A stretch of 54,695 bases of DNA from Lachnospiraceae bacterium UBA7202 (lineage in GTDB: Bacteria > Bacillota > Clostridia > Lachnospirales > Lachnospiraceae): contig DKUO01000027.1 of the NCBI GenBank assembly GCA_002490705.1, forward strand, positions 1 to 54,695. The letters are read 5' to 3'. The translations under genes were made by a program, and so were the position numbers. The notes beneath the pieces are model-generated. The model had not been told where the DNA came from. It made no database searches and saw only the letters and a program-made list of their open reading frames with translations. Within the stretch, counting starts at the first letter, position 1; every line of letters begins with the position of its first letter. This document shows positions 40,424 through 48,634 of this stretch, piece after piece.

Positions 40424-41296
40424 TCACCGATTCCGCATCCTGTACTCCTTTGGCGAACAGCCCGCCTTCTTCAAAAACTGCCTGTTAAAATTGGACAGAT
40501 TGCTGTACCCGCAGGCAAAGGCAATATCCGCAATCCGGGCGTCGCTCTCGCACAGCGCCTCGCAGGCTGCGTTGATCCGCAGTCTGGAAAGATGCTCCAT
40601 GGCGCTGATGCCCACTGTCCTGCGGAAACACTTCATAAAGTGGCTCTCGCTCAGGTGTACCAGCCCGGCAAGCTCCTCCACCGTGATATCTTCCCTGAAT
40701 TTCTGCGCCATATACTCAAGCGCCGGACGCAGAGTCTCGTGCTCCGCCCCCTTTTTCTCACTCCGAAAAACAAGCTCCCCGCCTTCTTCCAAAAGCCAGA
40801 TAAAACGCAACAGTTCGCTTTTTAAGAGCAGGTCCATCCGGGGAGAATCCTCATGCACGCAAAGAAAAATCTGCTCCACCGCGGTTTTCAGTTCCCCGTA
40901 ATGTTCCGCTGTTTTACCGATTCCCGCACGCATCTCCAGCTCACCGTTTATGAGCGGCCTGATACACTCGCCGGTGCAGCGGTCATTGCTGCCGGTTCCC
41001 AGCATGACGGGACTGAATACCAGCGCATTATAGTGAAGAAGATTCTGCTCTCTGACGGGATAGGCCGCGTGCAGCATGTTGGGCGGAATCAAAAAAATTT
41101 CCCCTTCTCCCGCCTCCACTTTTTCACTGCCGCAGATAAACTCCCCCTTTCCCTGCAAGACATAAATCAGTTCAAACTCGCTGTGCCAATGCATCGGCAC
41201 ACTCATGAATAACTCCGGGATCTGGCACTCATAATAACTGTAGGGACGCACGGTGGTACTGTGCTGTCTGTTCTCATGGGTCTCTCTGCTCGGCAT
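40424..41296 (-). CDS. AraC-family regulator with cupin sensor domain
   Basis: A 290-residue protein. The N-terminal cupin (MSVPMHWHSEFELIYVLQG, AGEGEIFLIPPNMLHAAYP) is the sugar-sensing fold; residues 190-290 hold the double helix-turn-helix (ITVEELAGLVHLSESHFMKCF and IADIAFACGYSNLSNFNRQFLKK), ending GCSPKEYRMRNR. It is divergent from the GH31 gene with a 122-base gap holding phased ATAGTA repeats, so it probably activates that gene in response to a plant- or host-derived sugar. Confidence 0.92.
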   Translation of the reverse strand: MPSRETHENRQHSTTVRPYSYYECQIPELFMSVPMHWHSEFELIYVLQGKGEFICGSEKVEAGEGEIFLIPPNMLHAAYPVREQNLLHYNALVFSPVMLGTGSNDRCTGECIRPLINGELEMRAGIGKTAEHYGELKTAVEQIFLCVHEDSPRMDLLLKSELLRFIWLLEEGGELVFRSEKKGAEHETLRPALEYMAQKFREDITVEELAGLVHLSESHFMKCFRRTVGISAMEHLSRLRINAACEALCESDARIADIAFACGYSNLSNFNRQFLKKAGCSPKEYRMRNR

Positions 41297-41324
41297 CCTT
41301 TTCTCTCCTTCCCGGTATGATATA

Positions 41325-41377
41325 ATAGTATCAATACAGGATAGTATTTCAATAGAATAGTACAGCTCATAATAGTA
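41325..41377. promoter_or_regulatory. Four phased ATAGTA repeats between araC and GH31 genes
   Basis: ATAGTA starts at 41325, 41341, 41357 and 41372, i.e. spacings of 16, 16 and 15 bases, all in the same direction. AraC-type proteins bind direct repeats, so these are candidate half-sites. A minus-strand promoter TTGAAA-N16-TACTAT for araC overlaps them. Confidence 0.55.
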
Positions 41378-41418
41378 TTATACAACTATACCATCATTTG
41401 AAAAAGGAGGAAACCCCT

Positions 41419-43443
41419 ATGAAATTTGAAAAAGATAACGGCGCACTGGTGTGCAGACGTCTTGGCGAGACACTCCGCATCGAAGCCTGGGGAAAAGATT
41501 CCCTGCGCGTGCGCGCCTCCATGTAGCCCACATTGACCGGAAACGACTGGGCTTTAACCGAGACAGTTGAAAAATGCGACGCACAGATCAGCATTGAGGA
41601 GGAAGACCACTGGGTCGGCGACGGCACCATCGACAAAAAAGAGATCGCCTCCATCACAAACGGCCGGATCAAAGCCGTGGTCAATTTTGCAGGCGTCATT
41701 TCTTTCTACCGCGATCACAAGCTGATTCTCCGGGAATATTTCAGATACTACGACGGCACGCTGTCAAGGGAAAGCCGGTGTCTGAAAGTAGTGAACCGGG
41801 AATGGAAGGGCGTGATCGGCGGAAGCGAATACAGCCTGAACGTCAAATTTGAAAGCGATAAAAAGGAAAAGATTTTCGGCATGGGACAGTACCAGCAGGA
41901 CTGCCTGGACCTGAAAGGCTGCGTGCTGGAGCTTGCCCAGCGCAACTCCCAGATTTCCGTCCCCTTTGCCGTCTCTTCCCTGGGTTACGGCTTTTTGTGG
42001 AACAATCCCGCCGTGGGCCATGTGACCTTCGGCAAGAACTATACCGAATGGACTGCCCGCGCCACAAAGGAAATGGATTACTGGATCACCGTTGCCGATA
42101 CCCCGAAGCTGATTCTCGAAAACTACACCGCCGTCACGGGACGGGCCCAGATGTTCCCTGAGGACCTGATGGGACTGTGGCAGTGCAAGCTTCGCTACCG
42201 CACTCAGGATGAGGTCTTGAGCGTTGCCCGCCAGTATCAGAAGGAGGGCATCAAGATCGACCAGATCGTCATCGACTTCTTCCACTGGACCGTACAGGGC
42301 GACTGGAAATTTGACAAAACCTACTGGCCGGACCCGAAGGCCATGGTGGACGAGTTACATTCCATGGGCATCAAGGTAATCGTGTCGGTATGGCCCTCCG
42401 TGGACCGCAAGAGTGAAAACTTCGGCCCCATGATGGATCGCGGCCTGCTCATCAAAACAGAGCGCGGCGCGGCCCAGACCTACGACTATCAGGGCGACTG
42501 TGTGGAGATTGATCCCTTCAATCCCGAAGCCCGGAAATATGTGTGGGATGTGTGTAAGAAAAATTATTACGACTATGGCATTGACGCTTTCTGGCTGGAT
42601 AACTCCGAGCCCGACTACGGCGTATACGACTTTGAGAACTACCGCTATTTTTCCGGCCCTGCCCTCACCGTAAGCAATCTCTATCCCCAGCTTTACAGCC
42701 GCGCCTTCTTTGACGGCATGAGTGAGGAAAACAGGGGCACGGTAGTCAATCTGCTCCGCTGTGCCTGGGCCGGTTCCCAGAAATACGGCAACGTGGTCTG
42801 GTCCGGCGACGTGCCCAGCACCTTTGAAGCCTTTGCCGACCAGCTCCAATGCGGCCTGAATATGGGCCTCGCGGGCATCCCCTGGTGGACGACAGATATC
42901 GGCGGCTTCATGACCGACGATGTGAATGACCCGGATTTCCGTCAGCTCCTGATCCGCTGGTATCAGTTTGCGGTGTACTCTCCCGTGCTTCGTATGCACG
43001 GCGACAGAGGCCCCTACAATATCCCGCCTCTCGACGACAGAGACTGGGGCGGCGGCTATCTCCATACCGGTCAGCCCAACGAACTGTGGAGCTACGGGGA
43101 AGAGAATTATGCCATCATGAAAAAATACTATGATATCCGCATCGAGCTGCATGATTATATCAAGGGGCTGTATGCGCAGGCCCATGAGAACGGCTCTCCC
43201 CTTCTTCGGACCATGTTCTATGAATTTCCGGAGGATGAAAGATGCTGGGAATTGCAGGATCAGTATATGTTCGGCAGCGACTATCTGATCGCGCCCATCC
43301 TGCATCTGAACGAGTGGAAACGGGACGTCTATCTTCCTGCCGGAAAATGGATGCTGACCTCCACCGGCGAACTCTTTGAGGGCAGCCGCACCATAAGCGT
43401 GGACGCACCTATAGAATATATGCCTGTGTTTAAGCGGCAATAA
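41419..43443 (+). pseudogene. GH31 alpha-glycosidase interrupted by an in-frame amber codon
   Basis: An AAAGGAGG site precedes the ATG at 41419. After 35 codons ending RVRASM there is TAG (41524-41526), then the same frame continues for 638 codons. The long part is a GH31 enzyme (alpha-xylosidase or alpha-glucosidase type): QIVIDFFHWTVQGDW, the nucleophile Asp in FWLDNSEPDYG, and VWSGDVPSTFEAF with the acid/base region. The N-terminal 35 residues are clearly homologous N-domain sequence, so the TAG lies within the gene, not before it. A TTG at 41533 could restart translation but has no ribosome site. Either a recent nonsense mutation, read-through, or a base-call error. A terminator follows at 43461. 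Confidence 0.8.
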
Positions 43444-43460
43444 ATTGTTCCATCCTATGC

Positions 43461-43492
43461 AAAGGAGGGCGGCCAAAGCCGTCCTCCTTTTT
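43461..43492 (+). terminator. Terminator of the GH31 gene
   Basis: Stem AAAGGAGGGCGGC/GCCGTCCTCCTTT (one G-T pair) with a short AAA-containing loop, followed by TT. It starts 18 bases after the stop. Confidence 0.88.
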
Positions 43493-43510
43493 CTGCCTGT
43501 ATCTTATTTT

Positions 43511-43645
43511 CTAATGGCATCCGCCGCAGCGGCTGCAATCTCCTCCGCAATGAATCGACTTGCCCGCCTTTTTGTCCTTTATCATGCTTCTGACCGCAAG
43601 CGCCACCGCGCCTGCCACAATCGCCAGTACAATGACCGTCCCCAT
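43511..43645 (-). CDS. FeoB-associated Cys-rich membrane protein
   Basis: 44 residues from MGTVIVLAIVAGAVALAV at 43645, which has AAGGAGG eight bases upstream; the longer open frame is not used. One membrane helix is followed by a basic patch and a cytosolic Cys-rich end (HCGGDCSRCGGCH). This is the FeoB-associated type of small protein, usually encoded right after feoB and thought to help Fe(II) uptake. No feoA or feoB is in the window. It is divergent from an ArsR-family regulator with a 186-base gap. Confidence 0.85.
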   Translation of the reverse strand: MGTVIVLAIVAGAVALAVRSMIKDKKAGKSIHCGGDCSRCGGCH

Positions 43646-43831
43646 CTGTGACGCCTCCTTCTTTTTCATCGCTCTTATTCGCTTCTTTTTTCCTTCTTTC
43701 GTGTATAGATTAGTATTAACTAACTGCCGTGTCAAGTCTCTTTTCAAGAAACTTTTCTTTGCCGCCCGCACTTGTTTCCCCGCCCGAAGTGTCCTATAAT
43801 ACAAGCAAAGCGTTTGGAAAGGGAAAAGACC

Positions 43832-44209
43832 ATGCAAAACAGAGAACTGCCCCACTGTCACAATGAGGGTGAAAAAATCGAATGGATCAGAGAACAGCTG
43901 GATCACGTGGAAGATTTTCAGGTTGTCTCCGAAGTGTTTAAACAGCTCGGCGATCCCACCAGAATCCGCATCTTCTGGCTTTTGTGCCACTGTGAGGAAT
44001 GTGTGCTGAATATTTCCGCCATGCTGAACATGTCAAGCCCCGCCGTCTCCCATCATTTAAGACCGTTAAAAAGTAACGGCCTGATCGTCAGCCGCCGGGC
44101 CGGAAAGGAAGTGTATTACAAGGCTGCCGACACTGAGCAGAGCAGACTGTTACACCAGATGATTGAACGGGTGATGGAGATCACTTGTCTGACGGAGCAG
44201 CATCTGTAG
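43832..44209 (+). CDS. ArsR/SmtB-family metal-responsive regulator
   Basis: 125 residues from the ATG at 43832 (GGAAAGGG site). ArsR winged helix: FKQLGDPTRIRIFWLL, then CHCEECVLNISAMLNMSSPAVSHHLRPLKSNGLI. The cysteines in CHCEEC lie on helix 3, the metal-binding position of ArsR/CadC-type repressors, and His residues near the N-terminus (LPHCHNEGE) could complete a site. It would release DNA on binding a metal. The 3-prime end overlaps the convergent gtrA-like gene by 29 bases. The likely target is the divergent Cys-rich peptide or a distant transporter. Confidence 0.9.
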   Translation: MQNRELPHCHNEGEKIEWIREQLDHVEDFQVVSEVFKQLGDPTRIRIFWLLCHCEECVLNISAMLNMSSPAVSHHLRPLKSNGLIVSRRAGKEVYYKAADTEQSRLLHQMIERVMEITCLTEQHL

Positions 44210-44609
44210 CATCTTTGTCCTTATGAAAGACAAACACCCTGCCCAAAATGTAATTTAACGGCATAATCACCGCAATCATAATCATTTTGCCGATCCTGCC
44301 GTCGATGCCGAACACATCCACCAGAACAATCAGGCCGAAGAAATCGACGACGCCGGTAAATCCTCTTCCGATCACATAGCGGAACACCTCACCGATCTGT
44401 CCCTTCCAGTCTGTCTTCGTCCGAAACACAAATCTTTTGTTGGTATAATAGACAAATACCTTTGTAAAAATAATGCTGATCAGATTTGCGATCTGATAAG
44501 CCATCACTTTCTGCAAAAGGAAAAAACTGAAATAGTTGGTAAGTGTGGTGACTACGCCCCAAAAAGCGAACCGGAAAGCCTCTTTTTTCTCAAATAGTTT
44601 TGACTTCAA
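44181..44609 (-). CDS. GtrA-family membrane protein
   Basis: A 142-residue protein with four membrane helices; FAFWGVVTTLTNYFSFFLL and IGRGFTGVVDFFGLIVLVD are typical GtrA segments. GtrA proteins are thought to flip polyprenyl-phosphate-linked sugars. The start is a TTG that overlaps the stop of the glycosyltransferase gene (TTGA). Its last 29 bases overlap the convergent arsR gene. It forms a trio with the two upstream genes for decorating a surface polymer. Confidence 0.9.
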   Translation of the reverse strand: MKSKLFEKKEAFRFAFWGVVTTLTNYFSFFLLQKVMAYQIANLISIIFTKVFVYYTNKRFVFRTKTDWKGQIGEVFRYVIGRGFTGVVDFFGLIVLVDVFGIDGRIGKMIMIAVIMPLNYILGRVFVFHKDKDATDAAPSDK

Positions 44610-45562
44610 TCTTCGTTCCTCTGCTTATCGTACTCCATTTTTTTCACATGATACTTGATCTCCTCGATCATCTTCCGGTTTGCCGCCATAATATCGGCAT
44701 GCAGGCCGATCACATAGGTCTGCACCCCAATCAGGAGCAAAATCGCCGCCAGAATCAACGACTGCACATGCCCCGCGTGGGGATCTGCCGCCAAGAGGAA
44801 GAGATACCGGACGCCCAGCAAGAATCCCAGGGTAAAGGGAATCGTACCGATAATGCCGAAAAATTTAAGCGGCATGTACATCATAAACGCCCGGATGATC
44901 GTCATAGCCGACTTCTTAATATAGGAGCCCATACTGTGAAACAGTCTTGATGGCCGCAGCTCTGCGTTGGTCCGTATGGGAACGGAGATAATGGCCATCT
45001 TCTCCCGCCCCGCCTGTATAATCGTCTCCAGCGTATACGTATACTCGTTGATCACATGCAGACGCATGGCGGCGTCTCTGGACATAGCCCGAAAACCGCT
45101 GGGCGCATCCGGGATATCCGTATTGGAGGCCACCCGCACAAACCAGGAACCCAAATGCTGTAACTTCTTTTTCAGGAAGGAAAAGTGGGAAATCGAGTCG
45201 ATGGGCCGCGCGCCGATCACAATATCCGCCCGCTCCTCCAGTATGGGCGTGACTAATGTCTCAATATCATCGCCGCAATACTGGTTGTCCGCATCCGTAT
45301 TGACAATGACGTCCGCCCCCTGCTTCAGGGCCTCGTCTATGCCCGCCATAAAGCCGTAAGCAAGCCCCTTGTTTCTCCGGAAGCTGACAATATGATGTAC
45401 GCCCCACTTTCTGGCTACCTCCACCGTCTTATCCTTACTTCCGTCATTGATAATCAGGTACTCGATCTCATCAATGCCCTTGATCTGTCTGGGGAGGGCA
45501 TTCAACGCGACCTCCAGTGTCTCCTCTTCGTTATAGCATGGTATTTGAATGATTAATTTCAT
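44606..45562 (-). CDS. GT2 polyprenyl-phosphate glycosyltransferase (GtrB/DPM-like)
   Basis: A 318-residue GT2 enzyme: IPCYNEEETLEVALNALP, the nucleotide-sugar Asp in IINDGSKDKT, NTDADNQY (DxD-type motif) and GARPIDS, followed by two C-terminal membrane helices (FFGIIGTIPFTLGFLLGVRYLFLL and ILAAILLLIGVQTYVIGL regions). It should load a sugar from UDP or GDP onto undecaprenyl phosphate. It is 42 bases downstream of the large membrane glycosyltransferase and overlaps gtrA-like, matching the GtrA-GtrB-GtrC logic. Confidence 0.92.
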   Translation of the reverse strand: MKLIIQIPCYNEEETLEVALNALPRQIKGIDEIEYLIINDGSKDKTVEVARKWGVHHIVSFRRNKGLAYGFMAGIDEALKQGADVIVNTDADNQYCGDDIETLVTPILEERADIVIGARPIDSISHFSFLKKKLQHLGSWFVRVASNTDIPDAPSGFRAMSRDAAMRLHVINEYTYTLETIIQAGREKMAIISVPIRTNAELRPSRLFHSMGSYIKKSAMTIIRAFMMYMPLKFFGIIGTIPFTLGFLLGVRYLFLLAADPHAGHVQSLILAAILLLIGVQTYVIGLHADIMAANRKMIEEIKYHVKKMEYDKQRNED

Positions 45563-45604
45563 CTTTCCGGCGCCTTTCTCCTCTGACTTTCCAACCCGCT
45601 CCCT

Positions 45605-47350
45605 TTATTGTTCTACCAAAATCACCAGATATTCCTCATCTTCCAGACAGGTCTCATAGGGCGTCCCGGCAATCTCTGAAACGTCCTCCGCCCGGATCAC
45701 TGCATAGCCGGCAGCTTTTTTCTCTACCAGCTGTTCCGGCTCCACACTGACCACCGTCTTGTCCACCAGCCGGGTCTGCACATCATAGGCCATCTTATCC
45801 CGATCGCAAACATAAACCACATCCCCTGCCCTGGTATGCGCATTCAGATAAGTAAACAGCTCCGCATAGCGGGCCGTATAATCGTTTTCTCCCCGGATAG
45901 AGGTTCTCATACAGTGTAACGCCGTCGTCGCAAATAAAAACACCAGAAACAGACATGCCAGACAGCGCTGCGCCCCATAGGGCAGCCTGACCCGAAGCAG
46001 CGCTGCGAACACCATTCCTCCGGCCAGCGCAATGACCGCGCATTTCCCCACACTGAATGTCCCCAGCCAGTGAAAAATGTGGATGCCTGTGGCCGAAACC
46101 ACATTCAGGTACTTGTCCTCCGGGTTTCCGACCACCCCTGCCATCACCGCCGTCAAAACCAGACAGACCGCTCCCGTGCCGAAAAACAGTTTCCAGCCAA
46201 CCCGTTCTTCCCTGAAAAACATGCCGATTCCCAAAAGCAGGAACAGGCCAAGAAAGCACTCATTATACCGGGCATAAAACAAGGTGTCAATCCGCGTCTT
46301 TCCCGCCGCCTCAGCAAGCGGCGACGAATAGAAAAAAACTGCCGTCACAGCCACAGACAAGAGAACGGAGACAAGCGGAAACAGGTACAGACAAATTCCT
46401 TCCCTGTCCTTAACGCTGCGGTATACCCGGCTGACCGCATATGCTGCCCCCAACCCAAACAGCAGATAGGTGGCACAAAGGCACTCCCAAACCTGTCCGA
46501 GAATATTGGAAAAAAACGGCAAAAAACCTTCCGGCGTAAACAGATTCAGCAGTTTCTGCATCTGCACGCCCCCCGTGTTCGCCCGTCCCATCCGCACGGT
46601 AAAACCAAGCGCCTCCATGACCGGATTGTGCTCCACCATCCCGGCAAAATAAGTCTTTAACAGACTGTTCAAAAAAAACATGCCCGCACAAGCCGCCAGG
46701 CAGCAAACCGCCGTTTTCCAGTTCAAACGCCGTAAAAAGACAAGCAGGACCATGCAAAAAAATACGGCGGTGACAAGGGAAATCATACGGTTGTGCACCA
46801 TATAGGCAACCCCCGCCGTGACGCCAAGCACCGCTCCCTTCCACCATGTTTCCCGCTCCTCCAGAGAGATCATTTCATAAAATACCAGCCACACCAGCAG
46901 CGTGACCAACGTCTCGCACATGGTGACATAGGAATAAAAAATATAGGAAGTAAAAGAAGTCGCCGTAAAGGCAAGCATTCCCCGCCCGAATGCGCCAAGC
47001 CGGGGAGCAAGTCTGCGCGCGGCGGCATACGCCAGTCCGTATACAAACAGACACATGAGCACGTTTATCAGGACAGCGATTTTATAAGCCACCGCCATCT
47101 GATTGGACAGAAGAAGCGCCGGCAGGAGCGCAAAGCTATAGCCAAAGGCATACCAGCCGATGCCGTCCATAACGCCCGCCCATGTATGTCCTGCCATATG
47201 CGCGGCATGTGACCAGTATCCGAACTCATCCGCATAAACAAAGGGCCCGTTTACCTTCGTTATATAGAACAGTCTCAGAACCAGCGTTCCGAGACAGAAA
47301 AAAGCAAAGATCAAATATTCCCTTTTCTTCCAAATACTATTTTTCCACAT
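45605..47350 (-). CDS. Polytopic membrane glycosyltransferase (GT-C type)
   Basis: About 581 residues from MWKNSIWKKREYL at 47350. Twelve or so membrane helices; the first extracellular loop contains YADEFGYWSHAAHM with an Asp-Glu pair, the catalytic type seen in GT-C enzymes (PMT/ArnT-like). The C-terminal part is a soluble extracellular domain of about 90 residues. It would transfer a sugar from polyprenyl phosphate to a wall polymer or protein outside. The frame is open to a GTG at 47425, but the ATG at 47350 lies right after a perfect promoter and lacks a ribosome site, which suggests a leaderless message. Confidence 0.88.
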   Translation of the reverse strand: MWKNSIWKKREYLIFAFFCLGTLVLRLFYITKVNGPFVYADEFGYWSHAAHMAGHTWAGVMDGIGWYAFGYSFALLPALLLSNQMAVAYKIAVLINVLMCLFVYGLAYAAARRLAPRLGAFGRGMLAFTATSFTSYIFYSYVTMCETLVTLLVWLVFYEMISLEERETWWKGAVLGVTAGVAYMVHNRMISLVTAVFFCMVLLVFLRRLNWKTAVCCLAACAGMFFLNSLLKTYFAGMVEHNPVMEALGFTVRMGRANTGGVQMQKLLNLFTPEGFLPFFSNILGQVWECLCATYLLFGLGAAYAVSRVYRSVKDREGICLYLFPLVSVLLSVAVTAVFFYSSPLAEAAGKTRIDTLFYARYNECFLGLFLLLGIGMFFREERVGWKLFFGTGAVCLVLTAVMAGVVGNPEDKYLNVVSATGIHIFHWLGTFSVGKCAVIALAGGMVFAALLRVRLPYGAQRCLACLFLVFLFATTALHCMRTSIRGENDYTARYAELFTYLNAHTRAGDVVYVCDRDKMAYDVQTRLVDKTVVSVEPEQLVEKKAAGYAVIRAEDVSEIAGTPYETCLEDEEYLVILVEQ

Positions 47351-47356
47351 GCAGTC

Positions 47357-47385
47357 ATTATACTTTTTCTTATAGGAAAAGTCAA
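47357..47385 (-). promoter_or_regulatory. Promoter predicting a leaderless glycosyltransferase mRNA
   Basis: Minus strand TTGACT (47385-47380), 17 bases, TATAAT (47362-47357). Six bases separate the -10 from the ATG, so transcription would start at the A of the ATG. Confidence 0.7.
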
Positions 47386-47415
47386 TGTAACTGTCTGTTT
47401 TCCGAAGTCCCGCGC

Positions 47416-47781
47416 CTATCTGCACAGTTCATTCCACTCACAGTCCCCGCAGATGCTCTCCCGCCTGCCAGACGCAATGATCTGTCTCTGCACCAGCGTT
47501 GCAAACGCATCCCAATAGAGACTTTCGTTTTCCGAAAGCCCGCACAGGGCAAGCACCTGCCTGTCATACGCTTCCACCTTGTCTGAGGAGTTGCAGACCC
47601 CCTCCTGATTATTCGGACAGTGTGCGCACACATCGTCTGTCCCGCATACCAGCGCCACCTTCGGATTCTGCGCCAGTCTTTCTTTCATCTTCCACATATT
47701 TTCCGTAAATTCACCGCTGTAGCCCTTCCCCTGAAAAAAGGAAAAGCACATGCCATGATGTGCTCTGATCCTGTATTCCAT
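47416..47781 (-). CDS. DUF1284-domain protein
   Basis: 121 residues from MEYRIRAHHGMC, with a GGGAGAGG site inside the end of bioY, whose TGA lies two bases before the ATG. The start RAHHGMCFSFFQGKGYS and eight or more cysteines (VCAHCPNN, VCNSSDK, ICGDCEWNELC) match DUF1284, small Cys-rich proteins probably binding an Fe-S cluster or zinc; function unknown. Operon with bioY. A longer same-strand frame covering bioY is a shadow. Confidence 0.88.
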   Translation of the reverse strand: MEYRIRAHHGMCFSFFQGKGYSGEFTENMWKMKERLAQNPKVALVCGTDDVCAHCPNNQEGVCNSSDKVEAYDRQVLALCGLSENESLYWDAFATLVQRQIIASGRRESICGDCEWNELCR

Positions 47782-47783
47782 AT

Positions 47784-48383
47784 TCACGCCTCTCCCATGA
47801 TTGCCGAAAGGGGTTTGCGCAGTGTGTTTCCTAAAAACAATGCCAGCGCCGCCTTGATCAGATCCGGTATCACAAAGGGAATCACACACCAGCCAAGCAC
47901 TGCCGTCAGGCCCACCGGCCCTGTGGTCCTCATATAGACAATCATAAACCATATCGTCCCGAACACATAATAGGTAACCATGCCAAGCAGCATGGACACC
48001 GCCTGCACCCACATTTTTCTGCCAAACAGACGCTCCATCAGCCACATGAGCAGTCCTGCAAAAACAAAGCCGATAATGTAGCCTCCCGTGTTTCCCAGAA
48101 TCACATACAGCCCGCCGGTAAATCCCGCAAACACCGGAACGCCAACTGCCCCCAGCAGCACAAAAACAAGAACCGACATCGTGCCCCGCTTTCCGCCCAG
48201 CACGGTAACTGCCAGAAAAACTGCAAAGGTCTGCAAAGTGAAGGGAATCGTGGTCGGAATGGAAATCCATGAGCAGATCGCCATCAGCACTGCGAAGACG
48301 GCTATGTAAGCCATATCGTACGTCTTTCCTCTCTCCGACGCTCTCACCGTTTTCTGTTCCTGTGTGGTCATTTTCGCATCCAT
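47784..48383 (-). CDS. bioY: Biotin transporter BioY (S component)
   Basis: A 199-residue membrane protein with six helices, the substrate-binding component of an ECF biotin transporter. Landmarks: SWISIPTTIPFTLQTFAVFLA, LGAVGVPVFAGFTGG and NTGGYIIGFVFAG, all typical BioY motifs. It works with shared EcfA/EcfT subunits, which are not in the window. A near-perfect BirA box over the promoter shows that biotin and the BirA ligase-repressor control it. Followed by DUF1284. Confidence 0.95.
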   Translation of the reverse strand: MDAKMTTQEQKTVRASERGKTYDMAYIAVFAVLMAICSWISIPTTIPFTLQTFAVFLAVTVLGGKRGTMSVLVFVLLGAVGVPVFAGFTGGLYVILGNTGGYIIGFVFAGLLMWLMERLFGRKMWVQAVSMLLGMVTYYVFGTIWFMIVYMRTTGPVGLTAVLGWCVIPFVIPDLIKAALALFLGNTLRKPLSAIMGEA

Positions 48384-48442
48384 AATAAACGCCTCCTAAA
48401 TCACAAAACATTCTCTCGAATCTACAGTCGATCCGCGGCATT

Positions 48443-48496
48443 ATCGTATCACGGCCGGCTTTCATTGTCAACCTTTTTATTATTTTGGTTAACAAT
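48443..48496 (-). promoter_or_regulatory. bioY promoter with BirA box
   Basis: Minus strand TTGACA (48471-48466), 17 bases, TACGAT (48448-48443). The inverted repeat ATTGTCAACC-N13-GGTTAACAAT (48464-48473 and 48487-48496, one mismatch) matches the Firmicute BirA operator and covers the -35. Confidence 0.88.
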
Positions 48497-48634
48497 CCGC
48501 TTTTCCCCCACGAAATAAGCGGACATATCACAAAAAGGTCTTGATTATTACCTGCAAAAAATAGTAAAATATAGATAAGTATAGCAACAAAGGAAAAACA
48601 CATCATCCTTTATTGGGGGAAAGGAGATGATTCT

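Noticed and set aside
41524..41526. Pyrrolysine or selenocysteine recoding of the GH31 stop codon
   Set aside because: The codon is TAG, not TGA, so selenocysteine is excluded; no pyl genes are in the window and GH31 enzymes are not known to use pyrrolysine.
42355..43476. A 373-codon minus-strand open frame opposite the GH31 gene
   Set aside because: Antisense shadow caused by the G/C-rich codon use of the GH31 gene; no domain or start signal.
47782..48606. Upstream same-strand extension of the DUF1284 frame across bioY
   Set aside because: BioY in the other frame has six clear membrane helices; the extension is Cys/Gly/Arg-rich nonsense, and DUF1284 has its own ATG and ribosome site at 47781.
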